Shown: positions 26,212 to 34,953 of the stretch, piece after piece
Layout: every line of letters starts with the position of its first letter
Position numbering within the stretch: position 1 is the stretch's first letter
Origin: CATQHD01 sp965202675
GTDB lineage: Bacteria; Actinomycetota; Acidimicrobiia; Spongiisociales; Spongiisociaceae
NCBI GenBank assembly: GCA_965202675.1
Contig: OZ241842.1
Location: 1,178,001 to 1,242,000, forward strand
Direction: 5' to 3'
DNA: 64,000 nt
The notes under the pieces: model-generated
What the model was told of the DNA's origin: nothing
The model's database searches: none
Seen by the model: the letters and a program-made list of their open reading frames with translations, nothing else
Translations under genes and position numbers: made by a program

Positions 26212-27516
26212 CTAACCGTTCGCCAGGGTTTCGGCCAGGTCTTCGACCGCCTCGACCAGGCCGTCCGTCTCGGCCTGGGTCATGGGGGTGGAGAGGCAGG
26301 CCATTCCCCGGGCCGCCAGGAAATATCCCCGGTTCATCAGACCCAGGTGGATCAGCTTGGCCAATCCGGGGTCGGCGCGCTGAACGGCGCGGTTGTCGGT
26401 TATCTCCCCGGCGGCGGCGTGGATGTTGAACAGGGACCCGGCGCCGGTTACCCGAGCCGGGGTTCGGGACTTCTCGAAGACCCGGTTGAGCCGGCCCGTC
26501 AGCCACTCCCCCCGCTCGTTGAGGTCGTCTATCACATCCTGGGTGAGGGCTTCCAGCGTCTCGACCCCCGCCGCGGCGCTGACCGGATTCCCGTTGAAGG
26601 TTCCTCCCCAGGGGATGCTCCCCTCCTCCGGGTGGAACAGGGCCATCACGTCCTTGCGCCCGCCCACTGCACCGGTCGGGAAACCGCCGCCGATGATCTT
26701 CCCGAAAGTGGTCAGGTCGGGGCGCACCCCGTACCGGGCTTGGGCGCCGCCGCGGTCGAGGCGGAAGGTAACGATCTCGTCGAAGATCAGCAGGGCCCCT
26801 ATCCGGCGGGTAACGGCTCTCAGGTAGTCGATGAACTCCTGGCCGGCGGCCACCACTCCCCCGGCGCCGAGCACCGGCTCGACTATCACCGCCGCCAGGC
26901 CGCCCGCGTTCCCGGCGTCCGCCAGGACTGCCTCGCACCCGGAGACGTCGTTGTAGGGGAGGTCTACCATCAGGCCGCCCACCTGGTCGGGAATCCCCGC
27001 CGCCGGAGCGGCGCTGTAGTCATGGGTGCCGTGGTAACTCCCTTCCATGCGGGCAATGAGGGGCCGGCCGGTGCAGGCGCGCGCCAGCCGCATGGCGGCC
27101 ATGGTGGCCTCCGTTCCCGAGTTGGTGAACCGGATCTGCTCGACCGACGCCACCCGGTCGGCGATGACCTCGGCCAGACGCACCTCCAGGCGGGTGGGAG
27201 ACGAGAAGGCCGTGCCCCGGGCGGCCGCCGACCAGGCCGCGGCCAGGACTTCCGGGTGGGCGTGCCCCAGGATCAGGGAGGTGTAGTTGTTGAGGAAATC
27301 GACCCGGCGGTTGCCGTCGATGTCCACGACCCCGCACCCGGACCCTTCCGCCAGCACCGGCGGGAACGGGGGAAAGAAAGTGGTCGTCCGGGTAGTGCCC
27401 CCGGGGAGCACCGCCGCCGCCCGCTCCGCCGTCTCCCTCGACCGGGGGTTGCGGGCCAGATACTCCTCATACTCCTCACGAAACAACCGGCGATGGCTTT
27501 CCATACGATCATCCAT
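26212..27516 (-). CDS. Class III aminotransferase, glutamate-1-semialdehyde 2,1-aminomutase-like
   Basis: 434 residues from ATG 27516 (MDDRMESHRR), preceded by GGAGAGG. Fold type I PLP enzyme: PGGTTRTTTF, NSGTEATMAAMRLAR (phosphate-binding loop), IFDEIVTFRL, and the Schiff-base lysine in TTFGKIIGGGFP. The arrangement follows HemL. However, such genes away from other heme genes often encode aminotransferases acting on beta-amino or other small substrates, so the role in heme synthesis is not assumed. No neighbours on the same strand suggest a pathway. Confidence 0.85.
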   Translation of the reverse strand: MDDRMESHRRLFREEYEEYLARNPRSRETAERAAAVLPGGTTRTTTFFPPFPPVLAEGSGCGVVDIDGNRRVDFLNNYTSLILGHAHPEVLAAAWSAAARGTAFSSPTRLEVRLAEVIADRVASVEQIRFTNSGTEATMAAMRLARACTGRPLIARMEGSYHGTHDYSAAPAAGIPDQVGGLMVDLPYNDVSGCEAVLADAGNAGGLAAVIVEPVLGAGGVVAAGQEFIDYLRAVTRRIGALLIFDEIVTFRLDRGGAQARYGVRPDLTTFGKIIGGGFPTGAVGGRKDVMALFHPEEGSIPWGGTFNGNPVSAAAGVETLEALTQDVIDDLNERGEWLTGRLNRVFEKSRTPARVTGAGSLFNIHAAAGEITDNRAVQRADPGLAKLIHLGLMNRGYFLAARGMACLSTPMTQAETDGLVEAVEDLAETLANG

Positions 27517-27610
27517 GATTTGCCCTCTCCTGACGAGCATATCTACTTCGGTTGGGGAATCTACACCTCGGAAGGCGGCGGCCCGCTGACTGCCGTCGAA
27601 TGGGGCGGGT

Positions 27611-28897
27611 TCAGGGGCCCAGCAGGCCGGCGGGCACCACGGCTATGCCGTCGGCGCGGCGGTAGGCGGTCGTTCCGGTGTTTATGACCAGGGCGTCGAG
27701 GAGGTCATCGCCGAGTTCTCTGCGCAGCCAGCGCAGGTGGCGCACATCCCCGTCGTCGATGCTGTGCGACATTTTCACCTCGACGGCGACAACCCGGTCA
27801 TCGGGGCGCACCACTACGAAGTCCACTTCCCTCTGGTTGCCGCGCTTGCGCAGATGCCGCACCCGGGCTTCGCAGGCCTGGGCGTAGACCCGGAGGTTCA
27901 GCGCAGCCAGCGCCTCGAACAGCGCTCCGAGCAGGGTCCCGTCCCGGGGAACCGGAGGGCCGGCCGGGGCGCCTTCGAGCAGGGCGCCGGCGCCCGCGCC
28001 GAGGAGGGTGGCCGCCAGGGCAGGGTCGGCCAGCTGGTGCTTGGGGCCTCCGGTCAGCTTCGTGAACCGGTTCCTCGTCGGCGTCCAGGCCGGGACGGGG
28101 TCGATCATCCAGAGCCGTTCGAGAACGTCGATGTACGGGGCGGCGGCCTTGCGGTTGGGCTTGTCTCCATGACCGCCGGAGGCGGCGTCGCGGATTGTTT
28201 CATACGAGGCGGCGGTCGATGTTGCGGCCGCGTAGGCCGCCATCCACCGGCGGAGCGCTTCGCTATTGCGGACGCGGCGGCCGGCTTCGAGGAAGTCCGC
28301 TTCGATGATGCGGTCGACGTACCCCCGGAGGGCGGCCCGGCGGCTGCGCCCCGATAGGCCGAGCAAACCGGGAAACCCGCCCCCTGTGATCTCGGACGCG
28401 TAGTCCTGCAGACCGGCCTCTGTTCGCCCCCCGACATCGGGGCGGCCGCCTTCTGCCAGCTCCGCAAGACTCACCGTCGGCGTCCACGACACCCGGCCCG
28501 CCCAACGCTCGGACAGGGCGAGGGGGCGCATACGCACGCTGACGATGCGGCCCGCCCCCGAATGGGTGGGCCGGTCGGCCGGGGATGCGGACCCGGTGAG
28601 GATGAACCTGCCGGGGCGGGGACCATCATCGACCGCCCGGCGGACGATGTCCCATGAGGGGGGATACAGCTGCCATTCGTCCACGACGATCGGCTCGGCC
28701 CCTCTCAACAGGCGTTTCGGGTCGGCGGTTACGATCTCGAGGGTCTCCGGGTCGTCCAACCGGAACACCGTCCCCGCCCGTTGGAGGGCGGTGGTCGTCT
28801 TCCCCACCCCCCTGGGTCCGTCCAGGCTGACGGCGGCGAGATGCGGCAGCAAATCGTCCATCTCGTCATCGACGACCCGTCGGCGGTAGGCGCTCAT
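27611..28897 (-). CDS. AAA-family ATPase with C-terminal DUF4143 domain
   Basis: 428 residues from ATG 28897. Walker A GPRGVGKTT near residue 30, Walker B-like EPIVVDEWQLYP, and FILTGSASP (sensor). The C-terminal DUF4143 domain includes a nuclease-like core QREVDFVV, then VVAVEVK. Such proteins are widespread, often in mobile or defence-rich DNA, with no settled function. Four 23-bp direct repeats lie 30 nt upstream of the start. Confidence 0.9.
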   Translation of the reverse strand: MSAYRRRVVDDEMDDLLPHLAAVSLDGPRGVGKTTTALQRAGTVFRLDDPETLEIVTADPKRLLRGAEPIVVDEWQLYPPSWDIVRRAVDDGPRPGRFILTGSASPADRPTHSGAGRIVSVRMRPLALSERWAGRVSWTPTVSLAELAEGGRPDVGGRTEAGLQDYASEITGGGFPGLLGLSGRSRRAALRGYVDRIIEADFLEAGRRVRNSEALRRWMAAYAAATSTAASYETIRDAASGGHGDKPNRKAAAPYIDVLERLWMIDPVPAWTPTRNRFTKLTGGPKHQLADPALAATLLGAGAGALLEGAPAGPPVPRDGTLLGALFEALAALNLRVYAQACEARVRHLRKRGNQREVDFVVVRPDDRVVAVEVKMSHSIDDGDVRHLRWLRRELGDDLLDALVINTGTTAYRRADGIAVVPAGLLGP

Positions 28898-28926
28898 TTC
28901 GCCTATCCTAACCCCTCGGGGAAGGC

Positions 28927-29018
28927 TTGGGGTACAAGATGCCCTGCTCTTAGGGTACAAGATGTCCTAGCTTTAGGGTACAAGTTGCCCCGGCCTTAGG
29001 GTACAGAATGCCCCGCAA
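28927..29018. repeat. Four perfect-phase 23-bp direct repeats (iteron-like)
   Basis: Units start at 28927, 28950, 28973 and 28996 and share TTAGGGTACAAGATGCCC with small changes. They are contiguous with no spacers. They lie between the divergent starts of the AAA/DUF4143 gene (28897) and the LLM oxidoreductase (29121), where an operator array or protein-binding iterons would be placed. Confidence 0.95.
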
Positions 29019-29120
29019 GGAGGGGACGAGGCCCCTGCGGTGCGGAGCCGTCCGGCGGCGCCCGGCCTGCGGGGATCCGCCTCGGTAGTATCCGCCTGCG
29101 GCGGCGATGAGAGGCTAACG

Positions 29121-30134
29121 ATGACAAGAGGACGCGTGGGGATGTGCTTCCTCGACCGCCCCGGCCCCCGCCGCCAGGCGGCGCTCTCCCGGCGGATGGA
29201 GGAGCTGGGCTACGAATCCGTGTGGGTGTGCGAGACCCGCACCGCCCGCGACGCGGTCTCGGTGCTGGGGGCGGTTGCCTACGCCACCGACCGGATAAAG
29301 CTGGGGACCGGGGTCGTCAACTCCTGGACCCGGCCCGCTTCCCTGATGGCGATGACCTTCGCCACGCTGGACGAGATGGCGCCCGGCCGGATGCTGCTGG
29401 GGCTGGGCGCGTACTGGGATCCGCTGGCCTGGAACCAGGGCATCGAGCGGCGCAAGCCGATAAAGCAGATGCGGGAGTACATAACGGTCGTCCGCCGGCT
29501 GCTCGACCTCGAAACGGTCACCTTCGAGGGCGAGCTGGTGCAGGTGCGCGACCTGCGCCTCGATCTCGGCCACGGGGCGGCCCACACCCCCAAGCGGGTC
29601 CCCATATATATAGGAGCCACCGGCCCTCAGATGCTGGCCCTTTCCGGCGAGCTGGCCGACGGCGTGCTGCTCAACGGTTTCACGTCGCTCACCTACCTGG
29701 AAAACGCGCTCGAACACATCGAGCGGGGCGCACGGAGAGCCGGGCGGCGGGCGGCGGACCTCGACCTGCCCCAGACGGTCGTCGTGGCCATGGACGAGGA
29801 CGAAGAAAAAGCGCTGGAAACGGCCGCCCGGATGACGGCCATGTACCTGGGCCAGCAGCCGCACATAGCCCTTGCCAGCGGCGTGGACCAGGACCTGCTG
29901 GACCGGGTGCGGGCGGCGATGGGCGGCTGGCCCCCCAAGGAAGGCGGCGTCGAAGCGGCCATGCCCCTGGTTCCGGCGGAGGTGGTGCGGTCGCTCACCG
30001 CGGCGGGCACCCCGGAACAGTGCCTGGAACAGGCCGCCGCCTACTCGGTGCGCCCCAACATCTACCCGGCCCTGCTCCCGATCACCGAGAACTACGAGGA
30101 AATAATCGAAGTGTTCGCGCCCGGCCCCGGTTAA
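29121..30134 (+). CDS. LLM-class (luciferase-like) F420-dependent oxidoreductase
   Basis: 337 residues from ATG 29121; a GTG-less upstream extension has no family resemblance. TIM-barrel flavin/F420 family: VWVCETRTARDAVSVLGAVA, IKLGTGVVNSWTRPASLMAM (non-prolyl cis-peptide region), LLGLGAYWDP and PIYIGATGPQMLALSGELADG. This is closest in pattern to methylenetetrahydromethanopterin-reductase-like actinobacterial enzymes. These reduce or oxidise small organics with F420H2; the substrate is not predictable. Confidence 0.9.
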   Translation: MTRGRVGMCFLDRPGPRRQAALSRRMEELGYESVWVCETRTARDAVSVLGAVAYATDRIKLGTGVVNSWTRPASLMAMTFATLDEMAPGRMLLGLGAYWDPLAWNQGIERRKPIKQMREYITVVRRLLDLETVTFEGELVQVRDLRLDLGHGAAHTPKRVPIYIGATGPQMLALSGELADGVLLNGFTSLTYLENALEHIERGARRAGRRAADLDLPQTVVVAMDEDEEKALETAARMTAMYLGQQPHIALASGVDQDLLDRVRAAMGGWPPKEGGVEAAMPLVPAEVVRSLTAAGTPEQCLEQAAAYSVRPNIYPALLPITENYEEIIEVFAPGPG

Positions 30135-30193
30135 CGGATACACCCGACGCACTCAGGGGGAAACTATTACCGAAGGGCGGCCCTTGTAACCGC

Positions 30194-30199
30194 TATAGT
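30194..30199 (+). promoter_or_regulatory. Candidate -10 of the PAPS-reductase/GHKL operon
   Basis: TATAGT 11 nt before ATG 30211, in the 76-bp gap after the LLM gene. No Shine-Dalgarno is visible, so the transcript would be nearly leaderless. Confidence 0.3.
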
Positions 30200-30210
30200 C
30201 GCGACCGACT

Positions 30211-31474
30211 ATGCCGTTGCCCTCGATTGAAATTCGATACCGCCGCCCCCGGCAGGCGGAATACCCCCATATCGTCAAATTCTCCGGCGGGCGTTCCAGC
30301 GCCCTCGCCGCCCTGGCCTTGGCGGAGAACCGGACCCTCGATCCCGAGCGGGGCGACCTTGTCCTGTTCGCCAATACATCCGCCGAACACCCGGCCACCT
30401 ATCGGTTCGCCGATCTGGTGAGCAGCAAACTCGAGGCCGACTACGGGCTGCCGGTGCTCTGGTACGAGTTCTGCACCGTGGAGGACGCCCGCCGCGGCAA
30501 GTACGTACGGAAGGCCGCCTACCGCCTGGTGTCCCGCAACCCGGTCGAATCCGATCCGAACGGGTACCGCAGCCGGGGGGAGGTATTCGAAGAGATGCTT
30601 TCCTGGCAGCAGATGCTGCCCAACCGGATGAAACGATCCTGCACCTACAAGCTGAAGCTGGCCCCCGCCCACCTGCTCCTGGAGGAATGGTTCGCCGGCT
30701 CCTACGGCCCGCGCCACCGCGGACATCACCAACCCGACCCCTACCTGTCGGCGGCGGAAGCGTTCGCAGAATATGAAAGCAACGGCGGTACACAGCCCCG
30801 AGCTGACTATATTAGAAAGGCCCGATACGTCCACGCCCGGCCACCCCTTCGGGGCGGGCAGAAATGGGCGGACTTCACTGTTGCGCCCATAATCAATCCG
30901 CCCCAAGCAGGTAACGGGCTGTGGGGGCATCCTCCCTGGCAACATGTAACGTTGCTCGGCCTGCGGGTGGATGAACCGGCCCGGGTGAACCGCGTATTGG
31001 ACCGGACCTTCATATCCGAAGGCGCCGCCTCGTCGGGGTGCGGAACCCAATCCCAGCCCGGAGGCGAACACCCCCACTTCCCGTTGCATGACTCGGGGGC
31101 GGCAAAGCAGGATGTACTCGACTGGTGGGCTGCCCAGCCGTTCGACCTCGGAATAGGCGGGGAGCTGGGCAACTGTGTGTTCTGTTTTATGAAACCCGCC
31201 GCCCAGCTGGAAGAAATCGCCCGGATGGATGACCCGATGCGGCAACCGGGCTGTCCGTCCGATGTCTCCTGGTGGGTGGACATCGAGCGCCGATATCGAC
31301 GGCGCGCCCCCCGGTTGACGGGGGGGGGGGGGAAGAAAGACCACCTTCTGGTTCCTCGGCACAAGCGGCCCTTCCTATGCTCAAATCAGAGCCGGTAACT
31401 ACCGCAAGCCGCGCCGCCGCAATGCCGCCCTCGAAATACGGCAGCAGTCTCCCGCCTGCGACTGCACGGATTAG
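30211..31474 (+). CDS. PAPS-reductase-like PP-loop protein, out of frame at a poly-G tract (phase-OFF)
   Basis: The N-terminal 370 codons carry the PP-loop SGGRSSA (~29-35) and a cysteine pair NCVFC that could hold sulfur or Fe-S. At 31320 the frame meets thirteen G; reading on gives a short unrelated tail ending at 31398. One frame over gives FWFLGTSGPSYAQIRAG and a C-terminus PACDCTD, which reads like a genuine family C-terminus. It ends at 31474, 11 nt before the next gene. With 12 G the protein is 420 residues. PP-loop proteins of this kind activate or transfer sulfur; DndC and SspD, which put phosphorothioate into DNA, are relatives. First gene of a four-gene operon. Confidence 0.8.
31320..31332. 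repeat. 13-G tract inside the PAPS-reductase-like gene that breaks the frame
   Basis: ACG followed by G through 31332, then AAGAAAG. Twelve (or fifteen) G would join the two coding segments; thirteen gives a premature end at 31398. Confidence 0.95.
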
Positions 31475-31485
31475 GGCGCCGGCGC

Positions 31486-33321
31486 ATGGAACTGATATTT
31501 CCTTTAGAGAAAACATCGGATGGTTTCTCCACCGCCAAAACCGCCGGGCACGAGAAGGGCCGCGCCGAGCCGGTGATACGGGAATTGCTGCAAAACTGTC
31601 TGGACGCCCGCGACAAGACCTCCGACCGGGTAGATGTGATATTCACTATCGACGAGCTACCCCTGTCGCGTATCCCTCGTCTGGAGGATTACAGGCGGGT
31701 GTACCTCGAGGCATCCGGACAACAGCGGGAGCACGGGGGATTGTCAGCACCGGATCGGAACGTCTGCGCCCGCATCGAACAGGTGCTGGATTCCGACGCA
31801 ACCGGGGTGTTGTTCTGCCGTGACAACGGAATCGGACTGAACAAAGAGACTATGAACCGGCTCCTGAGCGAAGGCAACACCAGCAAGACAGAAGGCGGAG
31901 CCGGATCAGTCGGAGTAGGCCATCTGACAGCCTTCGCGGCCAGCGACCTGCGGTACATCGTGTACGGCGGTAAAACAGCAGAAGGCTTCCGTGGATCCGG
32001 GCGGGCGTTGCTGGCCGCCTGGCTGGATAAAGAAATCAAAGGAACCCGCTCCTCGGAAGGCACTCTGGCCGAGAAGGAAACCAAGCAGCGCACCTTGTTC
32101 GACAGCGGCTTCTTCTACCTGGAATCACCGCCCTCCCTGCTCAAAAAGGAAATGAGGAAGGTCTCCACAACAGGGACGGTGGTAGCAGTATTGGGGTTCG
32201 ACCAGTTCGGGCATGAGGACAAGGAAGAGACGGCCCTCGAGATGCTGAAGATCTCGGCCGCGCATTTTCTGCCTGCGGTGTTGAAAGGGCGGATGACGGT
32301 CGCCGTCAGCACCGGACGAACCCATCAGAAGCTTGATTCCGGTTCGGTGGGAAGGATTCTAGACCCGCAAGGCAGATTAAGAGCGCGTAATGTCAGATTG
32401 CCGGAGGGAATCGCCTACCGATCTTGGAGAACGATCAAAGAAGGCGTGCGGGTGGAGAACGGTTTGGGGGCGAATATACGGTTCCGCCCGCTGGGTGAAA
32501 AGGAGAAAGGGACCCGCGTCCACTTCTACCGTGACGGCATGTGGATAACCTGGAAAGCGCCCTGGGTTACCGGCTTCGGTGCGTACCAGCCGTTCGACGC
32601 GGCGGTGATGGTCGACCGCGGAAACGAGCTGTACGACCTGATACGCGATTCGGAAGGGGCAACCCATTACGAAATAAACCAGCACAATCTGGCAAAAGCA
32701 AAAGACAAGAAACGGCTCAAAGAATTGTTGAAGCAAATAACCGACCTGCTCAAAGAACAGGCGGAAGAAATCAGCAACGATACTTTCACACCAGAAGGTT
32801 TTGCCGTCTTCGGAGCGGGTGAAAAAAGGGCGGAGATTACCCGACCTCCCAGTCGGTCACCGAAACCGGTCGAAGATCAGGATGAGGGCGGGAGGAGGCA
32901 AAGCCTGCCGGATGGAAATGAAAAGGGAGCAGACAACGGCAACGGCGACACCAATGTCGAGGACGAGAAACCCGTAATCAAGCCCGCAAGACCGAGACGA
33001 GGTCGGCCAGCACAGATCAGGAAATCGGTCAGGATAGAGCAGGAGGATGGTCTGATAAAGGCTTTGACGGTCAGCGTCGACAGCAATCAGCATCCGGCGG
33101 TAGGAGTGCGGGTAATACGCGAAACCGGATCCGACGAGACCTGCGACATTCAACTCGGAAGTAAATACTATTCAATCAAGCCCGCCGACGGACTTACCGA
33201 GCAGTCCGACCGTTGGGAAGTCCGCTGGGAAAACGGCACAGGCATTTTCCGTGTGGTGTTGGATCCACCGCGCCCCGCCGAATCCGGAGTGCCGGCGGTG
33301 GACTTGGTGGTCAGGAAATGA
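31486..33321 (+). CDS. GHKL (HATPase_c) ATP-binding protein, 611 aa
   Basis: Bergerat ATP-binding fold: N-box VIRELLQNCLDA (Glu33, Asn37), G1 box CRDNGIGL (~113), G2 box GSVGVGHLTAF. This is the arrangement of MutL/Hsp90/topoisomerase VI-type ATPases, not of sensor kinases (no HisKA). The middle is a transducer-like domain. Residues ~440-510 are a charged, low-complexity linker (PPSRSPKPVEDQDEGGRRQ; EKGADNGNGD), followed by a ~100-residue C-terminal domain of unknown type. It overlaps the next gene by ATGA. MutL-like ATPases occur in several defence systems. Confidence 0.85.
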   Translation: MELIFPLEKTSDGFSTAKTAGHEKGRAEPVIRELLQNCLDARDKTSDRVDVIFTIDELPLSRIPRLEDYRRVYLEASGQQREHGGLSAPDRNVCARIEQVLDSDATGVLFCRDNGIGLNKETMNRLLSEGNTSKTEGGAGSVGVGHLTAFAASDLRYIVYGGKTAEGFRGSGRALLAAWLDKEIKGTRSSEGTLAEKETKQRTLFDSGFFYLESPPSLLKKEMRKVSTTGTVVAVLGFDQFGHEDKEETALEMLKISAAHFLPAVLKGRMTVAVSTGRTHQKLDSGSVGRILDPQGRLRARNVRLPEGIAYRSWRTIKEGVRVENGLGANIRFRPLGEKEKGTRVHFYRDGMWITWKAPWVTGFGAYQPFDAAVMVDRGNELYDLIRDSEGATHYEINQHNLAKAKDKKRLKELLKQITDLLKEQAEEISNDTFTPEGFAVFGAGEKRAEITRPPSRSPKPVEDQDEGGRRQSLPDGNEKGADNGNGDTNVEDEKPVIKPARPRRGRPAQIRKSVRIEQEDGLIKALTVSVDSNQHPAVGVRVIRETGSDETCDIQLGSKYYSIKPADGLTEQSDRWEVRWENGTGIFRVVLDPPRPAESGVPAVDLVVRK

Positions 33322-34094
33322 TCGGTAACCTGTACGACTACCCGCAACTAATGGCTGACGGAACCAGTAGCGACTTCCCGAATATAATCTACGAGAACGA
33401 AGCGATAACCAGCTACAACTCAGCTCGTGTCAGCAACGAGTTGCACGGCGAGGATTCAGAAATCCTGTCAGAAATGGTGAAAGCCGAGAAGGCGGCCTGG
33501 ATGATCGAGGTAAGGTCGCCGGCCGCCCTCTACTCCAAAACCCATATATCCTTCCAATCCGAAACCCACATCCGATGGGATAGTTTGGAAACAGGGGATA
33601 AGTTTATGGTCTTCATCATCAGCCAGCTGGTCGCCCTGGAAGATGTGGATATTCCTGCCGAAGTACTTCATCAGCTGTGGCGCACCCGCCCATCGGTCAG
33701 GGCACCGGCCGGAGCAGTGCTTGCCCAGGGCAATGTACTTTCTGCCAAACCGCTGACCGCTTCCATTCTCAGCTTCATCCTCGACGACAATCTGCGCGAC
33801 GGAGTGATAGAGGTGTCCGGACCTGATGAACACATACGCTTCACAGTCAAAACGGCCCCAGACCTGTACCGCGGTATAGCTACCAGAAGGGACATTCACC
33901 TGGGAGCACTTATCGCCGCGATGGGAAAGCTGAACCGCGAGGACCACAATCCGAGCGAAAGCAGAGTATTGCGCAGTATAAGTCAAAGACTGGAAGAGGA
34001 GGAAGTGCCCGACTGGATGTCGGAAGATTATGACCCGGCCTTGGCGGCCACCACCCTGGAGCCCTTCCTCACGGAATCAGAGGAAACGGAATAG
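33318..34094 (+). CDS. Hypothetical protein of the PAPS-reductase/GHKL operon (258 aa)
   Basis: Start ATG 33318 overlaps the GHKL stop (ATGA). No family recognised. The protein is soluble, acidic at the C-terminus (SEDYDPALAATTLEPFLTES) and contains a helical middle (MVFIISQLVALEDVDIPAEV). Tight coupling means it is probably made in fixed ratio with the GHKL ATPase and may be its complex partner. Confidence 0.75.
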   Translation: MIGNLYDYPQLMADGTSSDFPNIIYENEAITSYNSARVSNELHGEDSEILSEMVKAEKAAWMIEVRSPAALYSKTHISFQSETHIRWDSLETGDKFMVFIISQLVALEDVDIPAEVLHQLWRTRPSVRAPAGAVLAQGNVLSAKPLTASILSFILDDNLRDGVIEVSGPDEHIRFTVKTAPDLYRGIATRRDIHLGALIAAMGKLNREDHNPSESRVLRSISQRLEEEEVPDWMSEDYDPALAATTLEPFLTESEETE

Positions 34095-34108
34095 AGGAGA
34101 ACGATATA

Positions 34109-34951
34109 ATGGCTGTAGTTACTCCATCATTCGACGAAAGTACAGAACGCTGGCGAAAGCGTGTGGTTATAAAAAAGGGTTCGGGTGAGGAGTACGCCCT
34201 CTGTCAAAAGGTGCTGGCCGATGCAGCGGACGGAGGAACCGCTGTGTTGATGAGGTATCTACACTACGAGCTGGACACCGCCTCCGGTTTTCTGCGGCCC
34301 GGGGTATCCATACCTGTACCTCCCAGGCCTCTGTCCGCTCAGGAAATGCTGCGCCCCCCTCCGCAGGCCGCCGCCCGGATATCACAGACCCTTTCCGATA
34401 TCTCACCCTCCGACGCCGCCTCGCCCGCCTTCTGGACCGCGGTGCATCTCCAGTGGGCGCAGAGCAGCATCATCGACCAACAGTGGTCCAAGGAGTTGGT
34501 AGGCAGGGACGACAACGCCACTGCTCGAAATGTGTGCCGCTACTTAGGCGGACTGCCGCATATCAGGGGCAAGACCTCGGTATTGTCGGACTGCCCGATC
34601 AGCGCCGTGTGGTGGCAACGCAGAACCGCCTCCCGCGTCGCCGCGGCAGAAGGGTGCGGTTTGACCGAGGCGCGGATTCTAGAAATGTTGCCCCGTGTCT
34701 GGAGCAGGTTGACCGAAGAACTTGTCAAGCGGGTGGCTGTTATGAACCAGCCGAGGGCGTTGGCCGCCTTGCTGACCTATTACGACAGCAAGTATCCAAC
34801 GGGTGCTCCGCCTGTTGATGTCTTTCAGAAGGGTTTGCACCACCTGTCGGGTTTCGCGGGGGTCATGAACTTCAACGCCGCTCCGTTCGAGAAGATGGTG
34901 AGTCTGTGCTCGGCGGCAGAAACGCCTGACGAAGGGGAAGAAAGCGGCTGA
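34109..34951 (+). CDS. Hypothetical protein, last gene of the operon (280 aa; faint DUF6339 likeness)
   Basis: AGAGGAG lies 10 nt before ATG 34109. A mostly helical soluble protein with several tryptophans (FWTAVHLQWAQSSIIDQQW; SDCPISAVWWQRRTASRVAA). The RxxxxxWW pattern recalls DUF6339 proteins, but I hold that loosely. No catalytic motif is visible. It ends 2 bp before the convergent SDR gene. Confidence 0.7.
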   Translation: MAVVTPSFDESTERWRKRVVIKKGSGEEYALCQKVLADAADGGTAVLMRYLHYELDTASGFLRPGVSIPVPPRPLSAQEMLRPPPQAAARISQTLSDISPSDAASPAFWTAVHLQWAQSSIIDQQWSKELVGRDDNATARNVCRYLGGLPHIRGKTSVLSDCPISAVWWQRRTASRVAAAEGCGLTEARILEMLPRVWSRLTEELVKRVAVMNQPRALAALLTYYDSKYPTGAPPVDVFQKGLHHLSGFAGVMNFNAAPFEKMVSLCSAAETPDEGEESG

Positions 34952-34953
34952 GG

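Noticed and set aside
28927..29018. 23-bp repeats as a CRISPR array
   Set aside because: The units are contiguous, with no spacers, and no cas genes are present.
30794..30880. PAPS-reductase-like gene broken a second time near the NYIRK region
   Set aside because: The frame is continuous there. Only the poly-G tract interrupts it.
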